From FEN-1297 sp963834015 (GTDB taxonomy: Bacteria > Bacteroidota > Ignavibacteria > Ignavibacteriales > Ignavibacteriaceae): a DNA stretch of 64,000 nucleotides. A program made the position numbers and the translations under genes. The stretch covers positions 806,001 through 870,000 of the forward strand of contig CAWIAG010000004.1 in NCBI GenBank assembly GCA_963834015.1, written 5' to 3'. Shown here in pieces: positions 8,930 through 17,473 of the stretch. Below the pieces are notes generated by a model. That model saw only the letters and a list, made by a program, of their open reading frames with translations, did not search any database and was not told the DNA's origin. Position 1 is the stretch's first letter; every line of letters begins with the position of its first letter.

Positions 8930-9750
8930 TGCCTGTTGGAAATACGACTAAAAGAGTGCTGATTTCTATCATAGGTATCCCGGTAATATTGGCTGCCGGT
9001 TATTTTGGTAGTGCATTTTTTTTTACTTTTGTATTAACAATTGCTCTGATTTCTTTTTATGAATATTCATTGCTTGTTAAAGCAAAAGGAGCTTCAGCAA
9101 ATACGTGGCTTGGCTTTTTAGGAATTATTTTATTGCTGGTTAACCAGGTAAGTAACGTTTTTGATACGTATTCTTTTTTTGTAATTCTATTGTTACTATT
9201 ATCAGCGGTGGAATTATTCAGGAACAAAGGCTCTGTTATTTTTAATATTGGTGCTACCTTATTTGGCATTCTTTATATAGGCTTGTTTGCCGGTTCTCTG
9301 ATCGGTATTAGAGAATTTTATCCTTCAATCGGGGATTTTAATACTCGCGGCGGCTTCTTAATAATTTCCATGTTTATAGGTATTTGGGTTTGCGATTCAG
9401 CGGCATTTTTTGGAGGCCGTTCACTCGGTAAACATAGATTATTTCCGCGGGTTAGCCCCAATAAAAGCTGGGAAGGTGCCGTTTTTGGCCTCTTATTTAC
9501 CATTATATCTATTGTATTATTAAAACCGGTAATTCTTAACTTTTTATCTTGGACTAATATTTTGGCTATGGGATTTATTATCGGTACCGTCGGGCAAATA
9601 GGCGACTTAATAGAGTCCCTTATTAAAAGAGATGCCGGTGTTAAAGATTCATCAGCCTTATTACCCGGGCATGGCGGGATATTTGACCGCTTTGATTCGG
9701 TACTGTATACGGCACCCGTGCTTTTAATTTATCTGAAACTCTTTCTCTAA
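8929..9750 (+). CDS. cdsA: Phosphatidate cytidylyltransferase CdsA
   Basis: 273 residues, an integral inner-membrane enzyme with about eight helices. It makes CDP-diacylglycerol from phosphatidic acid and CTP, the branch point of phospholipid synthesis. The family signature is clear at the C-terminus: KDSSALLPGHGGIFDRFDS with the metal-binding Asp residues. The preceding cytosolic loop carries CDSAAFFGGRSLGKH and RVSPNKSWEG. Length is normal. An AGGAGG sits at 8913-8918 and the start overlaps the stop of the DUF2007 gene by one base. Confidence 0.95.
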   Translation: MPVGNTTKRVLISIIGIPVILAAGYFGSAFFFTFVLTIALISFYEYSLLVKAKGASANTWLGFLGIILLLVNQVSNVFDTYSFFVILLLLLSAVELFRNKGSVIFNIGATLFGILYIGLFAGSLIGIREFYPSIGDFNTRGGFLIISMFIGIWVCDSAAFFGGRSLGKHRLFPRVSPNKSWEGAVFGLLFTIISIVLLKPVILNFLSWTNILAMGFIIGTVGQIGDLIESLIKRDAGVKDSSALLPGHGGIFDRFDSVLYTAPVLLIYLKLFL

Positions 9751-9787
9751 GTTAATTTATTATATTTTATTCGGGATTCTTTTTGCC

Positions 9788-11101
9788 ATGAGCAATAATA
9801 AAAAAATAAGCGTTATTACTTTAGGCTGTTCAAAAAATACAGTGGATTCCGAGAGATTAATGAACCAAATCCGGCTTAATAATTTCAATTTGATTGATAA
9901 CCCTAATAATGCTGAAACTGTAATTATTAACACCTGCGGATTTATTGAGGCTGCTAAAGAAGAATCTGTAAATACAATATTAAATGCCGTAGCCTTGAAA
10001 AAAGAAGGAAAAATTAAAAAGGTTATTGTTGCAGGCTGTCTGTCTGAAAGATATAAAAGTGAGCTTGAAAAAGAAATCCCGGAAGTCGACATGTTTTTTG
10101 GAACAGAAAAATATGAGGGAATTATTAATTCTCTGGGAGGAAAATTAAAGTCTGAACTCCTTGGCGAGCGATTTCTTACAACTCCATCTCATACGGCCTA
10201 TCTAAAAATATCTGAGGGCTGTGATCATCCTTGTTCCTTCTGTGCTATCCCTATAATGAGGGGAAAACATAAGTCTGTTCCAATGGAAAATTTAATCAGG
10301 GAAGCTGAATTTCTTGCCCGAAATAACACAAAAGAAATTATACTCATTGCACAGGATACTACCGATTACGGGATAGACATATACGGACAAAAATATTTGT
10401 CAACATTATTGAATAATCTAAGTGAAATTAAAGAAATTGAATGGATAAGATTAATGTATGCGTATCCGTCTCAATTTCCCGATGACGTTATTGATACTAT
10501 AGCCGCAAATGCGAAAATTTGTAAATACGTGGATATACCATTGCAGCATATATCTGATATTGTATTGAAATCTATGAGGCGCGGTGTAACCGGCAAGCGG
10601 ACAAGAGAATTATTATTAAAACTGCGTGCTAATATTCCTGGTATTACTTTAAGAACAACATTTATCACTGGATACCCAAATGAAACTGAGAAAGAGTTTG
10701 AAGAACTTTGCAATTTTATCAAAGAAATTAAATTTGACCGTATCGGTGTTTTTACCTTTTCTGTAGAAGAAAATACATCCAGCTTTATACTTGGTGATCC
10801 CGTACCTGAAAAAGCAAAACAAAAACGCAAAGAAATATTAATGGAAATCCAAAAAGAAATTTCTATAGAAAAAAATAAAGAATTCATTGGCAAAAAACTA
10901 AAGGTACTGATCGAAGGCACAGAAGGGGATTTTTTTGTATCCCGTTCGTTTAGAGATGCGCCTGAAGTTGACGGGGAAGTCTTAATTCCGGTAAATGGTG
11001 CTAATTTGAATGCAGGGGACTTTTATGACGTTGAAATTACAGGTGCAAATGAGTATGATTTGTTTGCGAAATTAGTTAAGATTAATGGAAGTGAAGCTTA
11101 A
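9788..11101 (+). CDS. rimO: Ribosomal protein S12 methylthiotransferase RimO
   Basis: 437 residues, a radical-SAM enzyme that adds a methylthio group to an Asp of ribosomal protein S12. The N-terminal domain binds an auxiliary Fe-S cluster through C14 (TLGCSKN), C50 (NTCGFI) and C84 (AGCLSERY). The radical-SAM cysteines are C145-x3-C149-x2-C152 in GCDHPCSFCAIP. A TRAM domain ends the protein. TLGCSKNTVDSE and the IPIMRG continuation separate RimO from the related MiaB. The ATG lies in an untranslated gap of 37 bases after cdsA. Confidence 0.95.
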   Translation: MSNNKKISVITLGCSKNTVDSERLMNQIRLNNFNLIDNPNNAETVIINTCGFIEAAKEESVNTILNAVALKKEGKIKKVIVAGCLSERYKSELEKEIPEVDMFFGTEKYEGIINSLGGKLKSELLGERFLTTPSHTAYLKISEGCDHPCSFCAIPIMRGKHKSVPMENLIREAEFLARNNTKEIILIAQDTTDYGIDIYGQKYLSTLLNNLSEIKEIEWIRLMYAYPSQFPDDVIDTIAANAKICKYVDIPLQHISDIVLKSMRRGVTGKRTRELLLKLRANIPGITLRTTFITGYPNETEKEFEELCNFIKEIKFDRIGVFTFSVEENTSSFILGDPVPEKAKQKRKEILMEIQKEISIEKNKEFIGKKLKVLIEGTEGDFFVSRSFRDAPEVDGEVLIPVNGANLNAGDFYDVEITGANEYDLFAKLVKINGSEA

Positions 11102-11142
11102 TAAAATTTTATTTCTATATTTAATAATCTAAGAATTCATTT

Positions 11143-12108
11143 ATGATTTTAACAGTAACGATAAATCCCCTGCTTGAAAGAAGATTTTTGTTTAAAAAAA
11201 TATCATTTGGCTGCGAGAATAGAAACGGAGATGAAAAATTAAGTGCTGGTGGTAAAGGTATAAATGTTAGCAGGCAATTAAATTGTCTTAATACGGAAAA
11301 TGTTTCTCTAACATTTTTAGGCGGGTATAATGGTAAGCTCTTCAAAGATATAGTATTAAAAGAAGGAATAAAAGCAATTCCAATCCGGATATTAAATGAA
11401 ACAAGAGAAGCAATTGTCCTTTTTGATGAATCAATTGGAAAAATTACAACGTTATTCAGTCCAAATTCACAGGTTTTATCCGGTGAAGTAGATGCATTTA
11501 TGAATAAAATGGGAAAAATGATTGAAAATTGTGAAATTGTTGTATTCTCCGGAAGTTCCTCTTGTAAGGAAACCGATATAATTTTCCCTTTTGGAATCGA
11601 AACTGCAAATAAGTTTGACAAAATTTCTATCTGTGATACTTACGGAACTCATCTGAAAGATTGCATTGAAAAATCACCAACAATTATTCATAATAACGTT
11701 TCGGAAACGGAAAAATCTCTTAATTTTTCAATGAAAACCGAAAAAGAAAAATTAGAATTTTTGGAATATTTTTATGGTAATGGTATTAAACAGTCGTACT
11801 TAACAAATGGAGAGTTAAAAGCGTATGCGTCAAATTTTGATTTCCATTATGAAATTGAAGTGCCCAAAATACATACCGTTGATTCTACCGGCAGCGGGGA
11901 CGGATTTGTTGCAGGAATTGCATATGCATTGCATAATGATTTAACATTCGAGGAAGGCCTGGCATTTGCATCATCAATTGGTGTATTAAATGCAAAACGT
12001 TTGGAAGTCTGTAATATTAGTATGAGTGAAATAGAAGAAATTAAAGCTTCAATCAGGATTTCCCCCATCGGTAAGAAGATGAAAACACTTGATGTTACAC
12101 CGTGTTAA
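11143..12108 (+). CDS. PfkB-family sugar-phosphate kinase (1-phosphofructokinase-like)
   Basis: 321 residues, ribokinase fold. The N-terminus MILTVTINPLLER and GGKGINVSRQL motif identify the hexose-phosphate branch (FruK/LacC/PfkB). The catalytic and anion-hole motif is D247-S-T-G-S-G-D253, with D253 as the base. This differs from the usual D-T/A-x-G-A-G-D by a Ser in place of Ala. No PTS or fructose genes lie nearby, so the substrate (fructose-1-P, fructose-6-P or tagatose-6-P) is open. The last 17 bases overlap the start of the barrel-protein gene, implying coupling to an unrelated function. Confidence 0.82.
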   Translation: MILTVTINPLLERRFLFKKISFGCENRNGDEKLSAGGKGINVSRQLNCLNTENVSLTFLGGYNGKLFKDIVLKEGIKAIPIRILNETREAIVLFDESIGKITTLFSPNSQVLSGEVDAFMNKMGKMIENCEIVVFSGSSSCKETDIIFPFGIETANKFDKISICDTYGTHLKDCIEKSPTIIHNNVSETEKSLNFSMKTEKEKLEFLEYFYGNGIKQSYLTNGELKAYASNFDFHYEIEVPKIHTVDSTGSGDGFVAGIAYALHNDLTFEEGLAFASSIGVLNAKRLEVCNISMSEIEEIKASIRISPIGKKMKTLDVTPC

Positions 12109-13858
12109 ATATTTTTTTATCCTTTGCTTTATTCTATGCTCGTATTCTTTTTCGCAATCAATTGAATCTCTTCAGATAAAAGGAAGTGAGATATTCTCGG
12201 AAGAAGAACTTATAGCTTGGAGCAATGTTAAAAAAGGAGATAAATTCTCGACCGTGTTAATTGATAGTATTAAATCCAGGTTAGCACTTCAATTCGGAAA
12301 TACTGGTTATTTCCACAGTTCGTTTGAAAATACAAGCATAACTTATAAACCGGATTCACTTCACATAAATATTAGTATTACCGTAAACGATGGTGCTTCG
12401 ACTAAAGTAAATAAAATCATTTATTCGGGACTTGATTCTCTTTTCTCAAAAAAAATGATACCCTTTTTCAGTTTTATGGAAGGAAGTATATTTAACAAAT
12501 TCCTATTGGAAGAGAATATATCGAAATCTTTGTCTTACTTCGAAAATAATGGATACCCCTTTGCCAAGATTAAGGTTTCGTCCATTTATTTTTATACCGA
12601 TTCTGTAACAGGGGAGTATCTCACCGATTTACATTTGAACTTTAGCAGGGGAAACTTAAGTAAAATTGACAGGATTGAAATAATTGGAAATACTTCTACT
12701 AAAGATTATGTAATATTAAGAGAATTACATATAAAGTCGGGAGAAGAATATTCTCAAAATTCAATTGACCGTATTGCAGCTAAACTAAATCGTCTTGGTT
12801 TCTTTAATCCCCTAACTGCACCGGAATTTTACTTGAATTCAAATAATGACGGAGTATTAAAAATTAACGTTAAAGAAAAAGTAACTAATAACTTTGACGG
12901 TATCATTGGTTATGTGCCCTCTACAGGCTCAAATCAAGGTGGATACTTAACCGGGTTGGTAAATGTGAGTCTTAGAAATTTATTCGGCACAGGCAGGGCT
13001 GCCTCAATTAATTGGCAGCAATTCAACCAGTCGTCACAGGACCTTGAGATAAAATATTTCGAACCGTGGTTATTCAATTATCCTTTTAATTTCACAGCAG
13101 ATTTATTTCAAAGGAAGCAGGATAGTACTTATATACAGCGGAAATTTGAAGGGACTGTCGAATACTTGGCCGCTGAAAATATGTCTGCCTCTTTTATCTT
13201 TTCCACTCAATTAGTTATTCCTTCCCAATATGACTCTACAGTATTTACCGTTTTTAATTCAGGCTCTGTCTCAACAGGATTTAATGTCAAGGTGGATACA
13301 AGGGATGATCCTTATTCACCCACTTCGGGATTACTATTCGTAACTGCATATTCTTTTAGCAGAAAAAGAATATATGGCCCGCAGCAATTTATCACTCCGG
13401 ATATTTCAACTAATGAAAATTTGCAAACCTTCACCATCGATCTTGATTTATTCTATAAACTGTTCAACAGGCAAATTGCGGCTTTGGGACTTCATGGAAG
13501 AGAAATAAAGGCATCATATTATGAAGAAAGCGATTTGTTTTTTTTCGGTGGCGCTAATTCTTTAAGGGGCTACCTGGAAAACCAGTTTGCGGGGAACAGG
13601 ATAGCATGGTCAAACTTAGAATACAGGTTGTTACTTACTAACAGAACGTTCGGATTTCTCTTCTTTGATACCGGGTATTTTTTAAGAAGTGCCGAGCCGT
13701 TGAATAATATCGAAACTACTCAGTCATTTAAAATTGGATACGGGTTAGGATTTAATGTTGAAACAGCTTTGGGTGTTCTTAAAGTGAGTTTCGCATTAGG
13801 GCAGGGGGATACATTTGCCAATGGTAAAATACATTTTGGAATTGTAAATGAGTTTTAG
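12092..13858 (+). CDS. Outer-membrane barrel protein with POTRA domains (BamA/TamA, Omp85 family)
   Basis: 588 residues from the ATG at 12092; a TTG three bases earlier is less likely. A signal peptide (about 1-21, ending SYSFSQ) precedes about three POTRA-like modules. The best of these starts near RIEIIGNTSTKDYVILRELHIKSG. From about residue 265 the sequence is an Omp85 barrel, with the lid-loop signature FFGGANSLRGY near 485-495. It is shorter than a typical BamA (about 800), closer to TamA or a specialised Omp85 protein. The substrate could be outer-membrane proteins or lipids. It overlaps the UbiA gene by 11 bases. Confidence 0.85.
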   Translation: MLHRVKYFFILCFILCSYSFSQSIESLQIKGSEIFSEEELIAWSNVKKGDKFSTVLIDSIKSRLALQFGNTGYFHSSFENTSITYKPDSLHINISITVNDGASTKVNKIIYSGLDSLFSKKMIPFFSFMEGSIFNKFLLEENISKSLSYFENNGYPFAKIKVSSIYFYTDSVTGEYLTDLHLNFSRGNLSKIDRIEIIGNTSTKDYVILRELHIKSGEEYSQNSIDRIAAKLNRLGFFNPLTAPEFYLNSNNDGVLKINVKEKVTNNFDGIIGYVPSTGSNQGGYLTGLVNVSLRNLFGTGRAASINWQQFNQSSQDLEIKYFEPWLFNYPFNFTADLFQRKQDSTYIQRKFEGTVEYLAAENMSASFIFSTQLVIPSQYDSTVFTVFNSGSVSTGFNVKVDTRDDPYSPTSGLLFVTAYSFSRKRIYGPQQFITPDISTNENLQTFTIDLDLFYKLFNRQIAALGLHGREIKASYYEESDLFFFGGANSLRGYLENQFAGNRIAWSNLEYRLLLTNRTFGFLFFDTGYFLRSAEPLNNIETTQSFKIGYGLGFNVETALGVLKVSFALGQGDTFANGKIHFGIVNEF

Positions 13859-14702
13859 CAAAAAAATAACTAAATTGATTGCAGTAATTGTAATTACCCG
13901 CCCTGTAAATTTAATTATTACCTCTTTCTCAATTTTAATCGCTGCTGTTATTTGTTCTGCAGGAACTTTTGAATCGGATAAAATAATTTTTGCGTCGGTT
14001 TCCGGGGCATTAGCTGCTGCTGCGGGGAATATTATAAATGACCTGTTTGATATAGACATTGATAAAATAAACCGGCCTTTTAGGCCGTTGGCCTCAAATA
14101 ATTTATCACCTCGCCATGCCGTCATTCTTTTTGCTATTTGTTCGATTTTATCTTTAACGCTTTCTTGTTTTATTAACAAGTTTGCTTTTTTAGTTGATGC
14201 CTCAGCATTAACTTTACTCTTTTTTTATTCATTCAGATTGAAACGAATATTACTACTTGGTAATTTTATTGTTGCGTTCTTAACGGGTCTGGCCTTCATT
14301 TATGGAGGTATTTCCGTAAATAATTTAAAGTATGCTTATATACCTGCCGTGTTTGCTCTATTAATTAATGTAATAAGAGAAATGATAAAAGATATGGAGG
14401 ATATTGAAGGTGATAAGTCTGAAGGAATTTTTTCATTTCCTTATTTATATGGTATTGATACTTCAAAAAAAGTTATTATGCTGTTTTCTTTGTTGTTAAT
14501 TACGGCCACATTTATACCCTTCATATTCAAATATTATAATATAGAATATTTTATTATAGTTATGTTTGTGGTTAATCCAATACTTGTTTATTCACTTAAC
14601 TCTCTTTTTAAAAACAATACGAAAAAAAACTTGAATAAAATTAGTTTTCTTCTAAAATTAGATATGTTGTTTGGATTAATTGCGATTTATTTAGGTAAAT
14701 AA
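13848..14702 (+). CDS. UbiA-family prenyltransferase (GGGP-synthase-partner type)
   Basis: 284 residues, about nine membrane helices. The two Asp-rich motifs that hold prenyl diphosphate are present: N64-D-L-F-D-I-D-I-D72 followed by KINRPFRP, and DMEDIEGDKSEG near 182-193. In Bacteroidota and relatives this subgroup is usually annotated geranylgeranylglycerol-phosphate geranylgeranyltransferase, making prenylated glycerol lipids or related products, but ubiquinone or menaquinone-pathway roles cannot be excluded from sequence. The ATG overlaps the barrel gene by 11 bases; rnhB follows after 16. Confidence 0.85.
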   Translation: MSFSKKITKLIAVIVITRPVNLIITSFSILIAAVICSAGTFESDKIIFASVSGALAAAAGNIINDLFDIDIDKINRPFRPLASNNLSPRHAVILFAICSILSLTLSCFINKFAFLVDASALTLLFFYSFRLKRILLLGNFIVAFLTGLAFIYGGISVNNLKYAYIPAVFALLINVIREMIKDMEDIEGDKSEGIFSFPYLYGIDTSKKVIMLFSLLLITATFIPFIFKYYNIEYFIIVMFVVNPILVYSLNSLFKNNTKKNLNKISFLLKLDMLFGLIAIYLGK

Positions 14703-14718
14703 TCCGGATGAAATATAA

Positions 14719-15381
14719 ATGAAGGATTTTGATAATTCTTTTCTGACTGATAAAGTTAAATTGATTGCAGGTGTAGATGAAGTGGGGAGGGGGCCGCTTG
14801 CCGGGCCGGTTGTTAGCGCAGCCGTAATATTTGATGAGCACATCTCTATAGAAGGCATAAATGATTCAAAAAAATTAACTGCAAAAGAAAGGGAATATCT
14901 TTTCCCGCTGATAATTAAAAATGCTGCTGCATTCTCGGTTGCGGCTGTCTCACACGGACTGATTGACAGGATAAATATTCTGCAGGCATCTCTGAGATCA
15001 ATGCACTTAGCAGTTAAGCGATTAAAAATATTACCCGATCTTATCCTTGTAGATGGTAATAAAACATTTGATTATTCTGTTCCGGTAATTCCCGTTATTA
15101 AAGGTGATTCAAAATCTTTTTCTATTGCTGCGGCATCAATTATTGCTAAAGTATTAAGAGATCGATTAATGAAAAGATTAGATAATTATTTCCCGCAATA
15201 TTTATGGTCAAAAAATAAAGGCTATCCGACTAAGGATCATATTCACGCAATTAAATTGTACGGTATTTGTTCGTTGCATAGAAAGTCTTTTCTTAAAAAA
15301 ATCTTATCGCAGGATAATAGTGGAAATATAGTTGATCCGGATGCGAAATTAATTATCAGCGAAGAATCTGATTATTTTTAA
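14719..15381 (+). CDS. rnhB: Ribonuclease HII
   Basis: 220 residues. The enzyme cleaves RNA of RNA-DNA hybrids and single embedded ribonucleotides. The catalytic motif GVDEVGRGPLAGPV contains D20 and E21. The third acidic residue is in LILVDGN near 112. KGDSKSFSIAAASIIAKVLRDR is the conserved late helix, and a final acidic motif GYPTKDH follows. Length is normal with a short C-terminal extension. It precedes yraN by 11 bases, a widely conserved gene pair. Confidence 0.96.
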   Translation: MKDFDNSFLTDKVKLIAGVDEVGRGPLAGPVVSAAVIFDEHISIEGINDSKKLTAKEREYLFPLIIKNAAAFSVAAVSHGLIDRINILQASLRSMHLAVKRLKILPDLILVDGNKTFDYSVPVIPVIKGDSKSFSIAAASIIAKVLRDRLMKRLDNYFPQYLWSKNKGYPTKDHIHAIKLYGICSLHRKSFLKKILSQDNSGNIVDPDAKLIISEESDYF

Positions 15382-15392
15382 TAGAATTTAAT

Positions 15393-15764
15393 ATGAGTGT
15401 TATTTCAAAGAAATTCGGGAAAGAAGGAGAAGATTTGGCTGTTGAAATGCTTATTAATAAAGGATATCAGATAATTGAGAGAAATTATTATTTCGAAAAT
15501 AAGGGTGAGATCGATATTGTTGCAAAAGACATGGATACAGGCTTTTTGGTTTTTATTGAGGTTAAATCGAAGAAAAATCTTGAATTTGGAGAGCCCGAAT
15601 ATTCGATTACAAGTAACAAAATATGCCAGATTAAAAAAATGGCAGAATTATATCTATATGATAAGGATATTAGTGAAATTGACTGCCGCTTTGATGTAGT
15701 TACAGTTCTACTATGGCCCGAAATGAAACCTATAATTAAACATTATATAAATGCATTTCAGTAA
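15393..15764 (+). CDS. YraN family (UPF0102) nuclease-fold protein
   Basis: 123 residues, typical length. The restriction-endonuclease-like core is visible: KFGKEGEDLAVEML near the start, then GEIDIVAKD and FIEVKSKK, together forming the E-x-D...E-x-K acidic/lysine constellation. Cellular role is unresolved in the family; suggestions include DNA repair or Holliday-junction processing. It immediately follows rnhB and is followed by a strong terminator, so rnhB-yraN closes this plus-strand operon. Confidence 0.9.
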   Translation: MSVISKKFGKEGEDLAVEMLINKGYQIIERNYYFENKGEIDIVAKDMDTGFLVFIEVKSKKNLEFGEPEYSITSNKICQIKKMAELYLYDKDISEIDCRFDVVTVLLWPEMKPIIKHYINAFQ

Positions 15765-15786
15765 CAATTCTACCTATGTATAAATG

Positions 15787-15817
15787 ATGCTTAAACTTTT
15801 TTTAAGCATGTTTTTTT
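15787..15817 (+). terminator. Rho-independent terminator after yraN
   Basis: A perfect 9-bp stem ATGCTTAAA (15787-15795) and TTTAAGCAT (15801-15809) encloses a CTTTT loop. After one G it is followed by seven T (15811-15817). It lies 22 bases after the yraN stop and about 100 bases before mlaE, separating the two operons. Confidence 0.8.
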
Positions 15818-15913
15818 ATTATTTTGAATATCAAAAGTAAATCAAAAGAAAATAAATAGTGTCTTATTTTAAGAAAACCTATTATTTAAGCTAAATAAAT
15901 ATATAATATCAAC

Positions 15914-16714
15914 TTGGAAACCGGCTCAAAACTGCAAAAACAATTGTCCATTTCAGGTAAAAGGTTAATCGATTTCTTTACCATGGTGGCAGGCATTTTT
16001 ATGTTTTCTTTGGATTTTTTTAAAAATGTTTTTTTCCCGCCTTATGAGTTATCCGAAATAAAAAAGCACATGGATGAATTGGGAGTTAAAACTTTACCTA
16101 TTATAAGTGTTACGGGGTTTATTATAGGACTGGTGCTTGCAATGCAGAGCGAGCCTGTAATGATTAGATTCGGCGCCGGGTCATATTTACCGGGAATGGT
16201 TGCATTATCGGTTGTACGCGAGCTTGGACCGGTTATAACGGCTTTAATTTTTTCAGGCAGGGTTAGTTCGGGAATTGGAGCTGAACTTGGTTCCATGCGT
16301 GTAACAGAGCAAATAGATGCAATGGAGGTTTCTGCCATACACCCATTTAAGTTTTTAGTTGTTACAAGAGTTCTTGCCTGTACTCTAATTCTTCCAATGC
16401 TTACAGTATATGCTATATTTTTGGGACTTTTCGGAGGATTTTTGGCAATTTATCTCTCCCAGAATATCAGCCTGCAGCTTTATATTAATGCCATAATTCA
16501 TTCAGTCGAGTTTGTTGATTTAATCCCGGGTATTATCAAAACTTTTTTCTTTGGTTTTATTGTCGGTATTGTTGGATCATATAAAGGCTATAATGCTGAT
16601 AATGGTACCGTCGGAGTTGGGCGTGCCTCAACAAGTTCCGTAGTTGTTTCATCCTTATTGATTTTAGTATTTGATATGGTGCTTGGTAAAATTACCGTTT
16701 CTCTTTGGAGCTGA
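15914..16714 (+). CDS. mlaE: MlaE-family lipid ABC transporter permease
   Basis: 266 residues. An N-terminal interface helix and about five membrane helices carry the MlaE signatures LGVKTLPIISVTGFIIGLVL (about 50-69), RELGPVITALIFSGRV and GSMRVTEQIDAMEV. The start is TTG at 15914, chosen because an N-terminal stretch before the first ATG (residue 24) belongs to the family's first helix. With mlaF and mlaD it forms an inner-membrane transporter of the Mla/Mkl type that moves phospholipids between inner and outer membrane. The genes are packed with a 3-base gap and a 1-base overlap. Confidence 0.92.
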   Translation: METGSKLQKQLSISGKRLIDFFTMVAGIFMFSLDFFKNVFFPPYELSEIKKHMDELGVKTLPIISVTGFIIGLVLAMQSEPVMIRFGAGSYLPGMVALSVVRELGPVITALIFSGRVSSGIGAELGSMRVTEQIDAMEVSAIHPFKFLVVTRVLACTLILPMLTVYAIFLGLFGGFLAIYLSQNISLQLYINAIIHSVEFVDLIPGIIKTFFFGFIVGIVGSYKGYNADNGTVGVGRASTSSVVVSSLLILVFDMVLGKITVSLWS

Positions 16715-16717
16715 GGA

Positions 16718-17473
16718 ATGATTGAAGTTGAAATAAAGAATCTAAGTAAATCCTTTTCAGACATGATAGTTCTTGATAATATATCGATGAATATAAAGGA
16801 ACAGGAAAATGTTGTTGTATTCGGAAGAAGCGGCTCCGGCAAAAGTGTTTTGTTAAAATGTATTGTAAAACTTATGGAACCGGATTCAGGCGAAATTTTA
16901 ATTGAAGGTCTGAATGTTAAAGAACTTTCAATGAAAAAATTAAATGAACTAAGAAAATATATCGGATTCCTTTTTCAAAGTGCCGCTCTTTATGATTCAA
17001 TGAGTGTAAGGGAGAATTTGGAATTCCCGCTCATTAGAAATTTTAGCTTTACGGCGGCTGAAAGAGAGAAAAAAATTAAAAATGTTCTAGAAAAGGTTTC
17101 GCTTGAAGATTCTATTGATAAAATGCCGGCTGAACTTTCGGGTGGAATGAAAAAAAGAATCGGGCTTGCCAGAACTATTATTACTGAACCTAGATTAATT
17201 TTGTATGATGAACCAACTACCGGGCTGGATCCGATTACATCTAAGGAAATAAGTCAATTGATAGTTGAACTTCAAAAGGACCTCCATACTACTTCTATAA
17301 TTGTTACTCATGATTTAATTTGTGCAATGATTATTGCCACACATGCAGTTGTTCTTAAGGATGGTAAAATAAGATATGAAGGAAATCTTGAAAAACTTAC
17401 CTCTAATGATGATCCTTTCTTAAAAGACTTTTTTAGTAATGATATTATCGATGTTAAAAACGGGAGAATTTAA
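16718..17473 (+). CDS. mlaF: MlaF-family ABC transporter ATPase
   Basis: 251 residues, the nucleotide-binding subunit of the MlaEFD lipid transporter. Walker A is GRSGSGKS (about 36-43). The signature is LSGGMKKR, with Met-Lys in place of Gln-x, typical of MlaF. Walker B reads LILYDEPTTGLDP, and the switch His is in IIVTHD. It starts 3 bases after mlaE and its stop shares one base with the mlaD ATG (TAATG). Confidence 0.93.
   Translation: MIEVEIKNLSKSFSDMIVLDNISMNIKEQENVVVFGRSGSGKSVLLKCIVKLMEPDSGEILIEGLNVKELSMKKLNELRKYIGFLFQSAALYDSMSVRENLEFPLIRNFSFTAAEREKKIKNVLEKVSLEDSIDKMPAELSGGMKKRIGLARTIITEPRLILYDEPTTGLDPITSKEISQLIVELQKDLHTTSIIVTHDLICAMIIATHAVVLKDGKIRYEGNLEKLTSNDDPFLKDFFSNDIIDVKNGRI

Noticed and set aside
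11121..11621. 166-codon minus-strand ORF
   Set aside because: Antisense shadow of the PfkB kinase.
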